Source: an uncultured Prevotellaceae bacterium
GTDB taxonomy: Bacteria > Bacteroidota > Bacteroidia > Bacteroidales > Muribaculaceae
Length of the DNA: 11,104 bases
NCBI GenBank assembly: GCA_937904375.1
Contig: CALDIG010000031.1
Coordinates: 1-11,104, forward strand
Reading direction: 5' to 3'
Under the pieces are notes generated by a model, which was not told where the DNA came from, did not search any database, and saw only the letters and a list, made by a program, of their open reading frames with translations. A program made the translations under genes and the position numbers. Shown piece by piece: positions 5,511 to 11,104 of this stretch (positions are counted from its first letter, which is position 1; each line of letters begins with the position of its first letter).

Positions 5511-6818
5511 TTAAGAAGCTCTTCCCTTGATTTTACCGCTCTTCATAAGACCATCGTAGTGGTGCATGCGGAGATGAGTCTCGATTTGCTGCAGCGTGTC
5601 GAGAATCACACCCACGCTAATGAGCAGTGATGTTCCACCGAAGAATTGCGCAAAGTTCTGGTTTACTCCAAACAGTCTCGCGAAAGCCGGCATGATAGCC
5701 ACGATGCCGAGGAAAATAGATCCTGGCAGGGTAATGCGCGACATGATAGAGTCGAGATACTCTGCAGTCTTCTTGCCCGGCTTGATGCCAGGAATGAAGC
5801 CGCTGTTCTTCTTCATCTCCTCTGCCATCTGAGTGGGTCGCACGGTGATGGCGGTATAGAAATAGGTGAATGCCACAATGAGGAGGAAGTAAACAAGATT
5901 GTACCAGAATCCGTTAATGTCGCTGAACGTAGCGGCAAATCCCGAGCCACTAGAGCTAAATCCCGCGATTGTGATGGGGATGAACATGAGGGCTTGAGCG
6001 AAGATGATAGGCATCACGTTGGCAGCATTAACCTTGAGAGGAATATACTGGCGCGCGCCACCATACTGCTTGTTGCCCACGATGCGCTTAGCATACTGCA
6101 CGGGCACTTTGCGAGTACCCTGAGTGAGCATCACGGCACCTGCTGTAACAGCAAAGAGCACGATAATCTCAACAAGGAACATCACAAGACCACCTTGGGC
6201 GTTCTGATAACGATAAACAAATTCGGAAGAGAATGCAGTTGGGAATCGCGCTATGATACCCACAAAGATGATGAGTGAGATACCATTGCCAATACCCTTA
6301 TCGGTGATCTTCTCACCGAGCCACATGATGAACATGGCACCTGCCGTGAGGACTATGGTAAGGAATACCATATTAAACCCGCCTAAGCTACCACCCACTT
6401 GATGGGTGAGGTTAAAGAGATAGGCTGGTGCCTGCACCAAGAGGATGAGCACGGTGAGATAGCGAGTGTACTGATTGAGCTTCATGCGTCCGCTCTCACC
6501 CTCGCGCTGCATCTTCTGGAAGCTTGGCATCACCATTCCCAGCAGCTGTATCACAATCGACGCAGTGATGTAGGGCATGATACCGAGCGCGAAGATTGAA
6601 GCCTGTGAGAAGGCACCACCCGAGAACATATCGAGCAGCTGCATGAGACCATTATCGTTAGTCTGGCGGCCTAATGCTTGGAGCTGATTAGGAGAGATGC
6701 CGGGCAACACCACTTGACATCCAAAGCGATATATCACAATGAAAAAGAAGGTGATTGTGAGCCTCTTGCGCAAGTCCTCAATCTTCCAGATATTCTTTAA
6801 TGTTTGAATGAGTTTCAT
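5511..6818 (-). CDS. secY: Protein translocase subunit SecY
   Basis: A 435-residue integral membrane protein, the channel of the Sec translocon. Ten membrane spans can be placed at roughly 19-40, 72-94, 118-137, 148-168, 178-194, 209-232, 266-287, 305-326, 366-384 and 390-410. The plug region lies near 55-70 (LMQLLDMFSGGAF), and PYITASIVIQLL at 82-93 is the conserved second span. Cytoplasmic loop C4 carries QGTRKVPVQYAKR (233-245) and C5 carries FIPGIKPGKKTAEYLD (341-356), both used by SecA and the ribosome. It follows rplO after 10 bases, so synthesis of the main exit pore is linked to ribosome production, as in most bacteria. Confidence 0.99.
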   Translation of the reverse strand: MKLIQTLKNIWKIEDLRKRLTITFFFIVIYRFGCQVVLPGISPNQLQALGRQTNDNGLMQLLDMFSGGAFSQASIFALGIMPYITASIVIQLLGMVMPSFQKMQREGESGRMKLNQYTRYLTVLILLVQAPAYLFNLTHQVGGSLGGFNMVFLTIVLTAGAMFIMWLGEKITDKGIGNGISLIIFVGIIARFPTAFSSEFVYRYQNAQGGLVMFLVEIIVLFAVTAGAVMLTQGTRKVPVQYAKRIVGNKQYGGARQYIPLKVNAANVMPIIFAQALMFIPITIAGFSSSGSGFAATFSDINGFWYNLVYFLLIVAFTYFYTAITVRPTQMAEEMKKNSGFIPGIKPGKKTAEYLDSIMSRITLPGSIFLGIVAIMPAFARLFGVNQNFAQFFGGTSLLISVGVILDTLQQIETHLRMHHYDGLMKSGKIKGRAS

Positions 6819-6828
6819 TATCTCTTAA

Positions 6829-7275
6829 TTAAAGTTTGTTGATAGTACCTCCGGCTGCGGTAATGATTTCCTCAGCTTTCTTAGAGAATGCGTTGGCCTC
6901 AACATCAATCTTCTTGCTGAGAGTGCCTACACCAAGAATCTTCACGAGTTGGTTTTTGCGAACGAAACCTGCTTGAATGAGGTCGGCCACAGTAACCTTG
7001 TCGAGGTTCTTGTTGTTAGCGAGTTGCTCAATAGTCGAGATATTGATAGCTTTATATTCAACGCGGTTGATATTCTTGAATCCGAATTTAGGCACACGGC
7101 GCTGGAGCGGCATCTGTCCACCTTCGAATCCCACCTTCTTTTTGTAACCTGAGCGCGACTTTGCACCCTTGTGTCCACGAGTAGAAGTTCCTCCCATGCC
7201 GCTGCCTGGTCCGCGACCAATGCGACGCTTGCTCTTGTTGGAACCTACTGCCGGTTTTAAATTACTTAATTCCAT
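6829..7275 (-). CDS. rplO: 50S ribosomal protein L15
   Basis: A 148-residue L15, a late-assembling 50S protein whose long N-terminal extension threads through 23S rRNA. The Gly/Arg/Lys-rich N-terminus has the family signature RRIGRGPGSGMGGTSTRGHKG split across 17-37, then KSRSG (39-43) and FEGGQMPLQRRVPKFGF (50-66). The globular C-terminal half has the usual ISTIEQLA-type helices and ends at KL. It sits between rpmD (15-base gap) and secY (10). The start is ATG 7275, preceded by CACT. Confidence 0.99.
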   Translation of the reverse strand: MELSNLKPAVGSNKSKRRIGRGPGSGMGGTSTRGHKGAKSRSGYKKKVGFEGGQMPLQRRVPKFGFKNINRVEYKAINISTIEQLANNKNLDKVTVADLIQAGFVRKNQLVKILGVGTLSKKIDVEANAFSKKAEEIITAAGGTINKL

Positions 7276-7290
7276 AGTGCTTGTAAGTTA

Positions 7291-7473
7291 TTATTCAGCG
7301 TTCGTTACTTCTACCAGGTGACGAACTTGGTTAATCATACCCAAGACTTGAGGAGTATCTTCCTTCTCAACGACTTGATTCATTTTTCTCAGACCCAGTG
7401 CATCGAGGGTTCTTTTTTGACGTGCCGGACGATTGATGCGGCTCTTGACTTGTTTAATCTTGATTTTAGCCAT
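7291..7473 (-). CDS. rpmD: 50S ribosomal protein L30
   Basis: A 60-residue L30, the standard bacterial length, which binds 23S rRNA through a ferredoxin-like fold. It begins MAKIKIKQVKSRINRPARQK and continues with RTLDALGLRKMNQVVEKEDTP across 25-45, matching the family's TL..LGL.K....V... pattern. I chose ATG 7473; an in-frame TTG three codons upstream (7482) would add Met-Thr-Thr, which homologues lack. The start is preceded by GACTACT directly before ATG, a motif shared with rplR and rpmJ. It lies 14 bases after rpsE. Confidence 0.98.
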   Translation of the reverse strand: MAKIKIKQVKSRINRPARQKRTLDALGLRKMNQVVEKEDTPQVLGMINQVRHLVEVTNAE

Positions 7474-7487
7474 AGTAGTCAATTATT

Positions 7488-8003
7488 TTATCCGTTAAAC
7501 ACTTTTTCCAAAGAAATACCACGATAGTGGGCAATAGTCATGGGGCTGCGCAGCTCCGAGAGAGCCTTGAAAGTGGCCTTCACCAGGTTGTGAGGGTTAG
7601 AAGATCCCTTCGACTTACATATCACGTCGGTAATGCCAACACTCTCAAGCACAGCACGCATGGCACCACCAGCCTTCACACCAGTACCTGGAGTGGCGGG
7701 CTGCATGATGATGCGGGGGCCACCAAACTTAGCGGCTTGCTCGTGGGGGATAGTGCCTTTGTAAACGGGTACCTTGATGAGGTTTTTCTTAGCCACCTCC
7801 ACGCCCTTGGCGATAGCGGTAGTCACCTCATTGGCCTTACCGAGACCGTAACCAATCACACCGTTGCCGTCACCAACGACAACGATAGCAGCGAAAGTGA
7901 AAGTGCGACCACCCTTAGTAACCTTGGTGGTGCGGTTGATAGCCACGAGGCGATCTTTCAATTCCACATCGCTTGAAACTTTAACTCTATTATTCTTAGC
8001 CAT
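7488..8003 (-). CDS. rpsE: 30S ribosomal protein S5
   Basis: A 171-residue S5, which lines the mRNA entry and helps decoding accuracy. Residues 14-77 form the double-stranded-RNA-binding-like N-terminal domain, with the VTKGGR loop at 28-33 (the spectinomycin-site loop; no change from the usual form is visible) and the glycine-rich GDGNGVIGYGLGKA at 44-57. The C-terminal domain contains PATPGTGVKAGGAMRAVLE (102-120) and SKGSSNPHNLVKAT (131-144). I chose ATG 8003 (MAKNNRVKVSSD): a longer reading from 8045 would overlap rplR by 32 bases and add 14 residues with no family counterpart. The gap after rplR is 10 bases. Confidence 0.98.
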   Translation of the reverse strand: MAKNNRVKVSSDVELKDRLVAINRTTKVTKGGRTFTFAAIVVVGDGNGVIGYGLGKANEVTTAIAKGVEVAKKNLIKVPVYKGTIPHEQAAKFGGPRIIMQPATPGTGVKAGGAMRAVLESVGITDVICKSKGSSNPHNLVKATFKALSELRSPMTIAHYRGISLEKVFNG

Positions 8004-8013
8004 AATTGTGATT

Positions 8014-8355
8014 TTAGAATTTGAGACCACCCTTGCGAGCTCCATCGGCGAGCGATTTCACGCGGCCGTGGAACAAGAAACCGTTGCGGTCGAAAACGAC
8101 AGTATCAATACCTGCGGCGATAGCCTTCTTGGCTACATTCTCGCCAACCTGAGCTGCTATTTCGCTCTTAGTACCCTGCTCAATACCCTTAGAGGATGCC
8201 GACACGATAGTGTTGCCTGCCACGTCGTCGATGAGCTGGGCATAGATTTGCTTGTTGCTGCGGAAGACGCACAAGCGTGGACGCTGGGCAGTACCGCTGA
8301 TCTTGCCGCGGATACGCGCCTTGATTTTTCTACGTCTTTGTTCTTTTGATATCAT
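8014..8355 (-). CDS. rplR: 50S ribosomal protein L18
   Basis: A 113-residue L18, which binds 5S rRNA together with L5 and anchors it in the central protuberance. The basic N-terminus (RRRKIKARIRGKISG) is followed by RPRLCVFRSNKQIYAQLIDD (25-44), the most conserved part of the family, and the C-terminal GRVKSLADGARKGGLKF. The length is a few residues below the 117 of E. coli. The start, ATG 8355, is preceded by CACTACT with no spacer, the same bases as at rpmJ. The gap after rplF is 22 bases. Confidence 0.98.
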   Translation of the reverse strand: MISKEQRRRKIKARIRGKISGTAQRPRLCVFRSNKQIYAQLIDDVAGNTIVSASSKGIEQGTKSEIAAQVGENVAKKAIAAGIDTVVFDRNGFLFHGRVKSLADGARKGGLKF

Positions 8356-8377
8356 AGTAGTGTAAGTGTCTTAATTA

Positions 8378-8932
8378 TTATTTGGCAGCAGCCGTTTTAC
8401 CTGACTTGCGGCGAATAACCTCGCCAACGAACTTAACACCCTTGCCCTTGTAAGGTTCGGGCTTGCGGAATGAGCGTATCTTGGCGCAAATCTGTCCAAG
8501 AAGCTGCTTGTCGCACGACTCGAGAGTGATGAGCGGGTTCTTGTTGCGCTCGGTCACGGCGTTTACCGAAACCTCGGGGGGCATCTTCAGATAGATGGCG
8601 TGAGAGTAACCCAAAGTGAGCTGAAGAACTTGTCCTTTGCTCTCGGCCTTGTAACCCACACCCACGATTTCGAGCTCTTTCTTGAAACCGGTGCTCACGC
8701 CGGTAACCATGTTGTTGATGAGAGCTCTGTAAAGACCGTGCTGTGCGCGCGACTCGCGGTTGTCGTCGGGGCGAGTGACTGTGATGTTGCCGTCCTTAAT
8801 CTCGACTTTGATGTTAGGGTTCACTGCTTGCTTGAGCTCACCCTTAGGACCCTTAACGGTGATGACATTGTCTTTCATGTCGATTGTTACGCCGGCGGGT
8901 ATAGCGATTGGCAATTTACCTATTCTTGACAT
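8378..8932 (-). CDS. rplF: 50S ribosomal protein L6
   Basis: A 184-residue L6, which sits near the factor-binding stalk base by the sarcin-ricin loop. It has two repeated alpha/beta domains: the first at about 1-82 (MSRIGKLPIAIPAGV ... VKGPKGELKQAV), the second at about 83-175 (KKELEIVGVGYKAE ... RSFRKPEPYKGKGVKF), with PEPYKGKGV at 158-166, the family hallmark, and a short basic tail. It is the only gene here with a perfect AGGAGG ahead of its start, 8 bases from ATG 8932. It lies 18 bases after rpsH. Confidence 0.99.
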   Translation of the reverse strand: MSRIGKLPIAIPAGVTIDMKDNVITVKGPKGELKQAVNPNIKVEIKDGNITVTRPDDNRESRAQHGLYRALINNMVTGVSTGFKKELEIVGVGYKAESKGQVLQLTLGYSHAIYLKMPPEVSVNAVTERNKNPLITLESCDKQLLGQICAKIRSFRKPEPYKGKGVKFVGEVIRRKSGKTAAAK

Positions 8933-8940
8933 AGTTATAT

Positions 8941-8946
8941 CCTCCT
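8941..8946 (-). promoter_or_regulatory. Canonical Shine-Dalgarno of rplF
   Basis: The minus strand reads AGGAGG, then 8 bases, then ATG 8932: a full consensus at ideal spacing within the 18-base gap between rpsH and rplF. The other intergenic starts in the window have A/T-rich leaders without such a motif. Bacteroidota generally make little use of Shine-Dalgarno pairing, so this one stands out. Confidence 0.75.
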
Positions 8947-8950
8947 ATTA

Positions 8951-9352
8951 TTAATAAACGTAACACAAAACCTCGCCACCAATCTTCTCGGCCTTGGCCT
9001 GCTTGTTGGTCATGACGCCCTTAGAGGTTGACACGATGGCGATACCTAAACCATTTAACACGCGGGGCATGTCTTTGTAACCGGCATACTGGCGCAGACC
9101 AGGCCTGGAGACACGCTTGAGACACTTGATTGCATTTACCTTATCTACGGCGTCATACTTGAGCGCGATTTTGATGGTACCTACAGGAGAGTCTTCGGGT
9201 TCTACAAACTTATAGTTAAGGATGTAGCCCTGATCGAAGAGAATCTTAGTGATCTCTTTCTTCAATTTCGAAGAAGGGATTTCAACGACACGGTGCTGTG
9301 CCTTGATCGCATTCCTCAATCTTGTCAAATAATCTGCAATTGGATCAGTCAT
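8951..9352 (-). CDS. rpsH: 30S ribosomal protein S8
   Basis: A 133-residue S8, a primary binder of the central domain of 16S rRNA. It begins MTDPIADYLTRLRNAIKAQH and ends with the diagnostic STSKGVMTNKQAK (108-120) and GGEVLCYVY (125-133). In E. coli S8 also represses spc-operon translation by binding near the rplE start. Here the gap before rpsH itself is unusually long (94 bases) and includes two small hairpins, so regulation could differ. The start is ATG 9352 with an A/T-rich leader. Confidence 0.99.
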   Translation of the reverse strand: MTDPIADYLTRLRNAIKAQHRVVEIPSSKLKKEITKILFDQGYILNYKFVEPEDSPVGTIKIALKYDAVDKVNAIKCLKRVSRPGLRQYAGYKDMPRVLNGLGIAIVSTSKGVMTNKQAKAEKIGGEVLCYVY

Positions 9353-9446
9353 TTTATTGAAATGTTGTTTAAATTAATTCGAACTGTTAGTCGAACAATA
9401 TTTAATACTACTGTGTTTTTTTGTTTTAGTTTCTCTAAAGAGATAA
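9353..9446 (-). other. rpsN-rpsH spacer with two small inverted repeats
   Basis: This is the second-largest gap in the operon. It contains TCTCT/AGAGA (9432-9436 with 9439-9443) next to the rpsN stop, and TTCGAACT/AGTCGAA (9378-9385 with 9389-9395), which pairs with one bulged base and a three-base loop. Neither is followed by a T-run on the minus strand, so these are not obvious terminators. I see no good promoter match and no short gene. Confidence 0.4.
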
Positions 9447-9716
9447 TTACCAGCTAGCCTTTCTCACGCCCGGGATGAGACCCTGAGAGGCCATCTCGCG
9501 GAAGTTGATACGTGAGATACCAAACTGACGCATGTAGCCCTTGGGGCGTCCCGAGATCTTGCAGCGGTTGTGGAGTCTCACTGGCGAAGCGTTGCGTGGC
9601 AGGGCTTGCAGAGCCTCATAGTCGCCGGCAGCTTTGAGGGCTGCTCTCTTGGCGGCATACTTAGCTACCATTCTTTCTCTCTTGGCCTGACGAGCCTTCA
9701 TTGATTCTTTTGCCAT
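9447..9716 (-). CDS. rpsN: 30S ribosomal protein S14, long zinc-free form
   Basis: An 89-residue S14 of the 30S head. It begins MAKESMKARQAKRERMVAKY and ends with RLHNRCKISGRPKGYMRQFG at 47-66 and SRINFREMASQGLIPGVRKASW across 68-89. Only one cysteine (Cys52) is present, so this is the longer zinc-independent type rather than the 61-residue CxxC...CxxC type. It lies 26 bases after rplE and 94 before rpsH. The start is ATG 9716. Confidence 0.99.
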   Translation of the reverse strand: MAKESMKARQAKRERMVAKYAAKRAALKAAGDYEALQALPRNASPVRLHNRCKISGRPKGYMRQFGISRINFREMASQGLIPGVRKASW

Positions 9717-9742
9717 AATCTAAATCTTCTTGTTTTAAAAAA

Positions 9743-10288
9743 TTATTTAGCGTTCTTGAAAGGCAGTCCAAACTCCTTGAGCAGAGCATAACCTTCCTCG
9801 TCGGTCTTGGCAGTGGTGACGAAGGTGATGTTCATACCTGTCATCTTGTTCACGTTGTCGATGTTGATCTCGGGGAAGATAATCTGCTCCGAAACACCCA
9901 CGGTGTAGTTGCCGCGTCCGTCGAGCTTGCCCTCGATACCCTTGAAGTCGCGTATGCGTGGCAGAGCGATGCGGATAAATCTCTCCATGAACTCATACAT
10001 GCGGTCACGGCGCAGTGTCACGCGAGCGCCGATAGGCATCTTCTTGCGCAGCTTGAAGTTAGAGATGTCTTTCTTCGATACTGTCTGCACGGCCTTCTGG
10101 CCAGTGATAGTGGTGAGCTCGGTAATAGCTGTCTCAATGATTTTCTTGTCTTGTGTGGCGTCGCCAAGGCCCTCGTTGAGGACGATTTTCACGAGACGCG
10201 GAATCTGCATTGGAGAGCTGTAGTTGAATTGCTTCATGAGTGCTGGAGCAATCACGTCGTCATATTTTTTCTTCAGTGTAGTAGCCAT
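9743..10288 (-). CDS. rplE: 50S ribosomal protein L5
   Basis: A 181-residue L5, which binds 5S rRNA and reaches the P-site tRNA from the central protuberance. Family motifs: IPRLVKIVLNEGLGDA (29-44), TGQKAVQTVSKKDISNFKLR (62-81), MPIGARVTLRRDRMYEFMER (84-103) and DGRGNYTVGVSEQIIFPEI (123-141). Its ATG overlaps the TAA stop of rplX by one base (TAATG), a layout typical of coupled translation. The last codons of rplX supply a purine-rich AGGAGAGGAG 8 bases upstream of the start. Confidence 0.99.
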   Translation of the reverse strand: MATTLKKKYDDVIAPALMKQFNYSSPMQIPRLVKIVLNEGLGDATQDKKIIETAITELTTITGQKAVQTVSKKDISNFKLRKKMPIGARVTLRRDRMYEFMERFIRIALPRIRDFKGIEGKLDGRGNYTVGVSEQIIFPEINIDNVNKMTGMNITFVTTAKTDEEGYALLKEFGLPFKNAK

Positions 10289-10632
10289 TACTTAATCTCC
10301 TCTCCTGATTTTTTAGAATAACGTACTTTTTTTACCACCTTACCATTCTCGTCGCGCTCTACTTTGAAGCCTACGCGAGTAGGGCGTGCGTTACGTCCGC
10401 TCTTGGGGTCAACCACGTTGAGGTTTGACAGGTGAATGGGGGCTTCCTTCTTGATAATGCCACCCTGTGGATGCTGTGCATTAGGCTTGGTACTCTTCGA
10501 TACCATGTTGACACCTTCCACGATGGCGCGGTTTTTCTTGGCGTCGATGCTCAAGACACGACCAGTTTTACCCTTGTCGTCACCAGCGAGAACATAGACG
10601 GTGTCGTCTTTCTTTATGTGTAACATAGCCAT
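10288..10632 (-). CDS. rplX: 50S ribosomal protein L24
   Basis: A 114-residue L24, an early 50S assembly protein near the exit tunnel. The KOW motif is at about 5-32 (HIKKDDTVYVLAGDDKGKTG, then RVLSID), followed by VEGVNMVSKSTKPNAQHPQGG (38-58) and PIHLSNLNVVDPKSGRNARP (65-84). The C-terminus (VERDENGKVVKKVRYSKKSGEEIK split at 91-114) is slightly longer and more charged than in E. coli. I chose ATG 10632 because MAMLHIKK aligns with the usual N-terminus; a second ATG two codons on is also possible. Its stop overlaps the rplE start. Confidence 0.98.
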   Translation of the reverse strand: MAMLHIKKDDTVYVLAGDDKGKTGRVLSIDAKKNRAIVEGVNMVSKSTKPNAQHPQGGIIKKEAPIHLSNLNVVDPKSGRNARPTRVGFKVERDENGKVVKKVRYSKKSGEEIK

Positions 10633-10662
10633 TTCTTAAATTGATTTTGCGTTGTTATTGTA

Positions 10663-11028
10663 TTACAATACTTCGGGAGCCAGAGAAACAATCTTCATGT
10701 TGGTGGCGCGCAGCTCACGAGCTACGGGACCAAAGATGCGGGTTCCTCTCAACTCACCGGCGTTGGTGAGCAACACGCAAGCGTTGTCATCGAAACGAAT
10801 GTAAGAGCCGTCCTGGCGACGGATCTCCTTCTTGGTTCTAACGACTACCGCGCGCGATACTGTACCTTTCTTAATATCACTCGAAGGGATGGCGTTCTTA
10901 ACGGTAACGACAATCATGTCGCCCACCGAAGCGTAACGGCGTCCTGTACCTCCAAGCACGCGAATGCAGAGGACTTCCTTTGCACCGCTGTTGTCGGCAA
11001 CTGTTAATCTGCTTTCTGCTTGAATCAT
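10663..11028 (-). CDS. rplN: 50S ribosomal protein L14
   Basis: A 121-residue L14, which lies at the subunit interface and is the docking site of the silencing factor RsfS in other bacteria. It begins MIQAESRLTVADNSGAKEVL with CIRVLGGTGRRYASVGD (21-37), KKGTVSRAVVVRTKKEIRR (53-71), and the end LRGTRIFGPVARELR (93-107) MKIVSLAPEVL (111-121). It starts 2 bases after the rpsQ stop. The stop codon sits inside a perfect 15-base palindrome (10656-10670). Confidence 0.99.
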   Translation of the reverse strand: MIQAESRLTVADNSGAKEVLCIRVLGGTGRRYASVGDMIVVTVKNAIPSSDIKKGTVSRAVVVRTKKEIRRQDGSYIRFDDNACVLLTNAGELRGTRIFGPVARELRATNMKIVSLAPEVL

Positions 11029-11030
11029 AA

Positions 11031-11104
11031 TTACTTAGCTTTTTCGATTATTTCAACTAATCTCCATCTCTTGGTCTTGCTCAAAGGGCGAGTCTCCATC
11101 AGGC
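11031..11104 (-). CDS. rpsQ: 30S ribosomal protein S17, C-terminal part only
   Basis: The window edge cuts this gene; only its last 23 full codons are present, ending in TAA at 11033-11031. The residues read LMETRPLSKTKRWRLVEIIE, then KAK, matching the C-terminal end of S17 (the ETRPLSKTKRW motif). Position before rplN, with a 2-base gap, is the standard rpsQ-rplN junction. S17 binds the 5' domain of 16S rRNA. The N-terminal part lies beyond the window. Confidence 0.95.
   Translation of the reverse strand, partial: LMETRPLSKTKRWRLVEIIEKAK

Noticed and set aside
5646..6278. 210-codon plus-strand reading frame opposite secY
   Set aside because: It is antisense to unmistakable SecY; the product is low-complexity, His/Glu-rich and resembles no family. 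Long antisense frames come from the codon bias of the real gene.
7488..8045. Longer rpsE reading from 8045
   Set aside because: It adds 14 residues not found in S5, overlaps rplR, and lacks the typical MAKNNRVK start, which lies at 8003.
7527..8349. Two plus-strand frames of about 150-160 codons opposite rpsE and rplR
   Set aside because: Both are antisense to well-conserved ribosomal proteins and have no family likeness.
1..11104. CRISPR array, tRNA or rRNA genes, insertion sequence, prophage or defence system
   Set aside because: No regularly spaced repeats, cloverleaf, transposase, integrase or defence-type protein is visible; apart from the first gene the window is filled by a conserved ribosomal operon.

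Overview
The window holds the downstream two thirds of a large ribosomal protein operon (the S10/spc/alpha type super-operon) from a member of the Bacteroidota, most likely the order Bacteroidales. It is encoded on the minus strand, plus one unrelated exported-protein gene on the plus strand at the left end. The Bacteroidota assignment rests on several things I can see: the exact gene order with secY-map-infA-rpmJ between rplO and rpsM; cysteine-poor (zinc-free) S4 and S14 and a degraded zinc ribbon in L36; start codons mostly preceded by A/T-rich sequence instead of Shine-Dalgarno motifs; a lysine/alanine/glutamate-rich tail on L17; and a DUF1460 family protein of a kind common in Bacteroides and its relatives. 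I cannot name the genus from the sequence alone.

Layout, left to right. Positions 1-86 are an A/C-skewed edge fragment of unknown identity, followed by an A/T-rich spacer. Positions 186-1094 (+) encode a secreted DUF1460 / NlpC-P60-like amidase. A strong hairpin terminator at 1107-1147 separates it from the convergent minus-strand operon. In transcription order (right to left) that operon reads: rpsQ (cut by the window edge), rplN, rplX, rplE, rpsN, rpsH, rplF, rplR, rpsE, rpmD, rplO, secY, map, infA, rpmJ, rpsM, rpsK, rpsD, rpoA, rplQ. All 20 of these genes end in TAA and most are separated by 1-42 bases. Two gaps are larger: 94 bases between rpsN and rpsH, and 164 bases between rpsK and rpsD.

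The genes serve one programme: 30S proteins (S17, S14, S8, S5, S13, S11, S4), 50S proteins (L14, L24, L5, L6, L18, L30, L15, L36, L17), translation initiation (IF-1), removal of the N-terminal methionine from new chains (Map), membrane insertion and export (SecY), and the alpha subunit that nucleates RNA polymerase assembly (RpoA). The DUF1460 gene is probably a peptidoglycan-acting enzyme and does not look functionally tied to the operon.

I found no undescribed multi-gene system. What deserves a second look is regulatory: the rpsD leader, with a candidate internal promoter and mutually exclusive hairpins; a perfect hairpin abutting the map start codon; an isolated perfect Shine-Dalgarno before rplF; and an eight-base motif repeated at three start codons.
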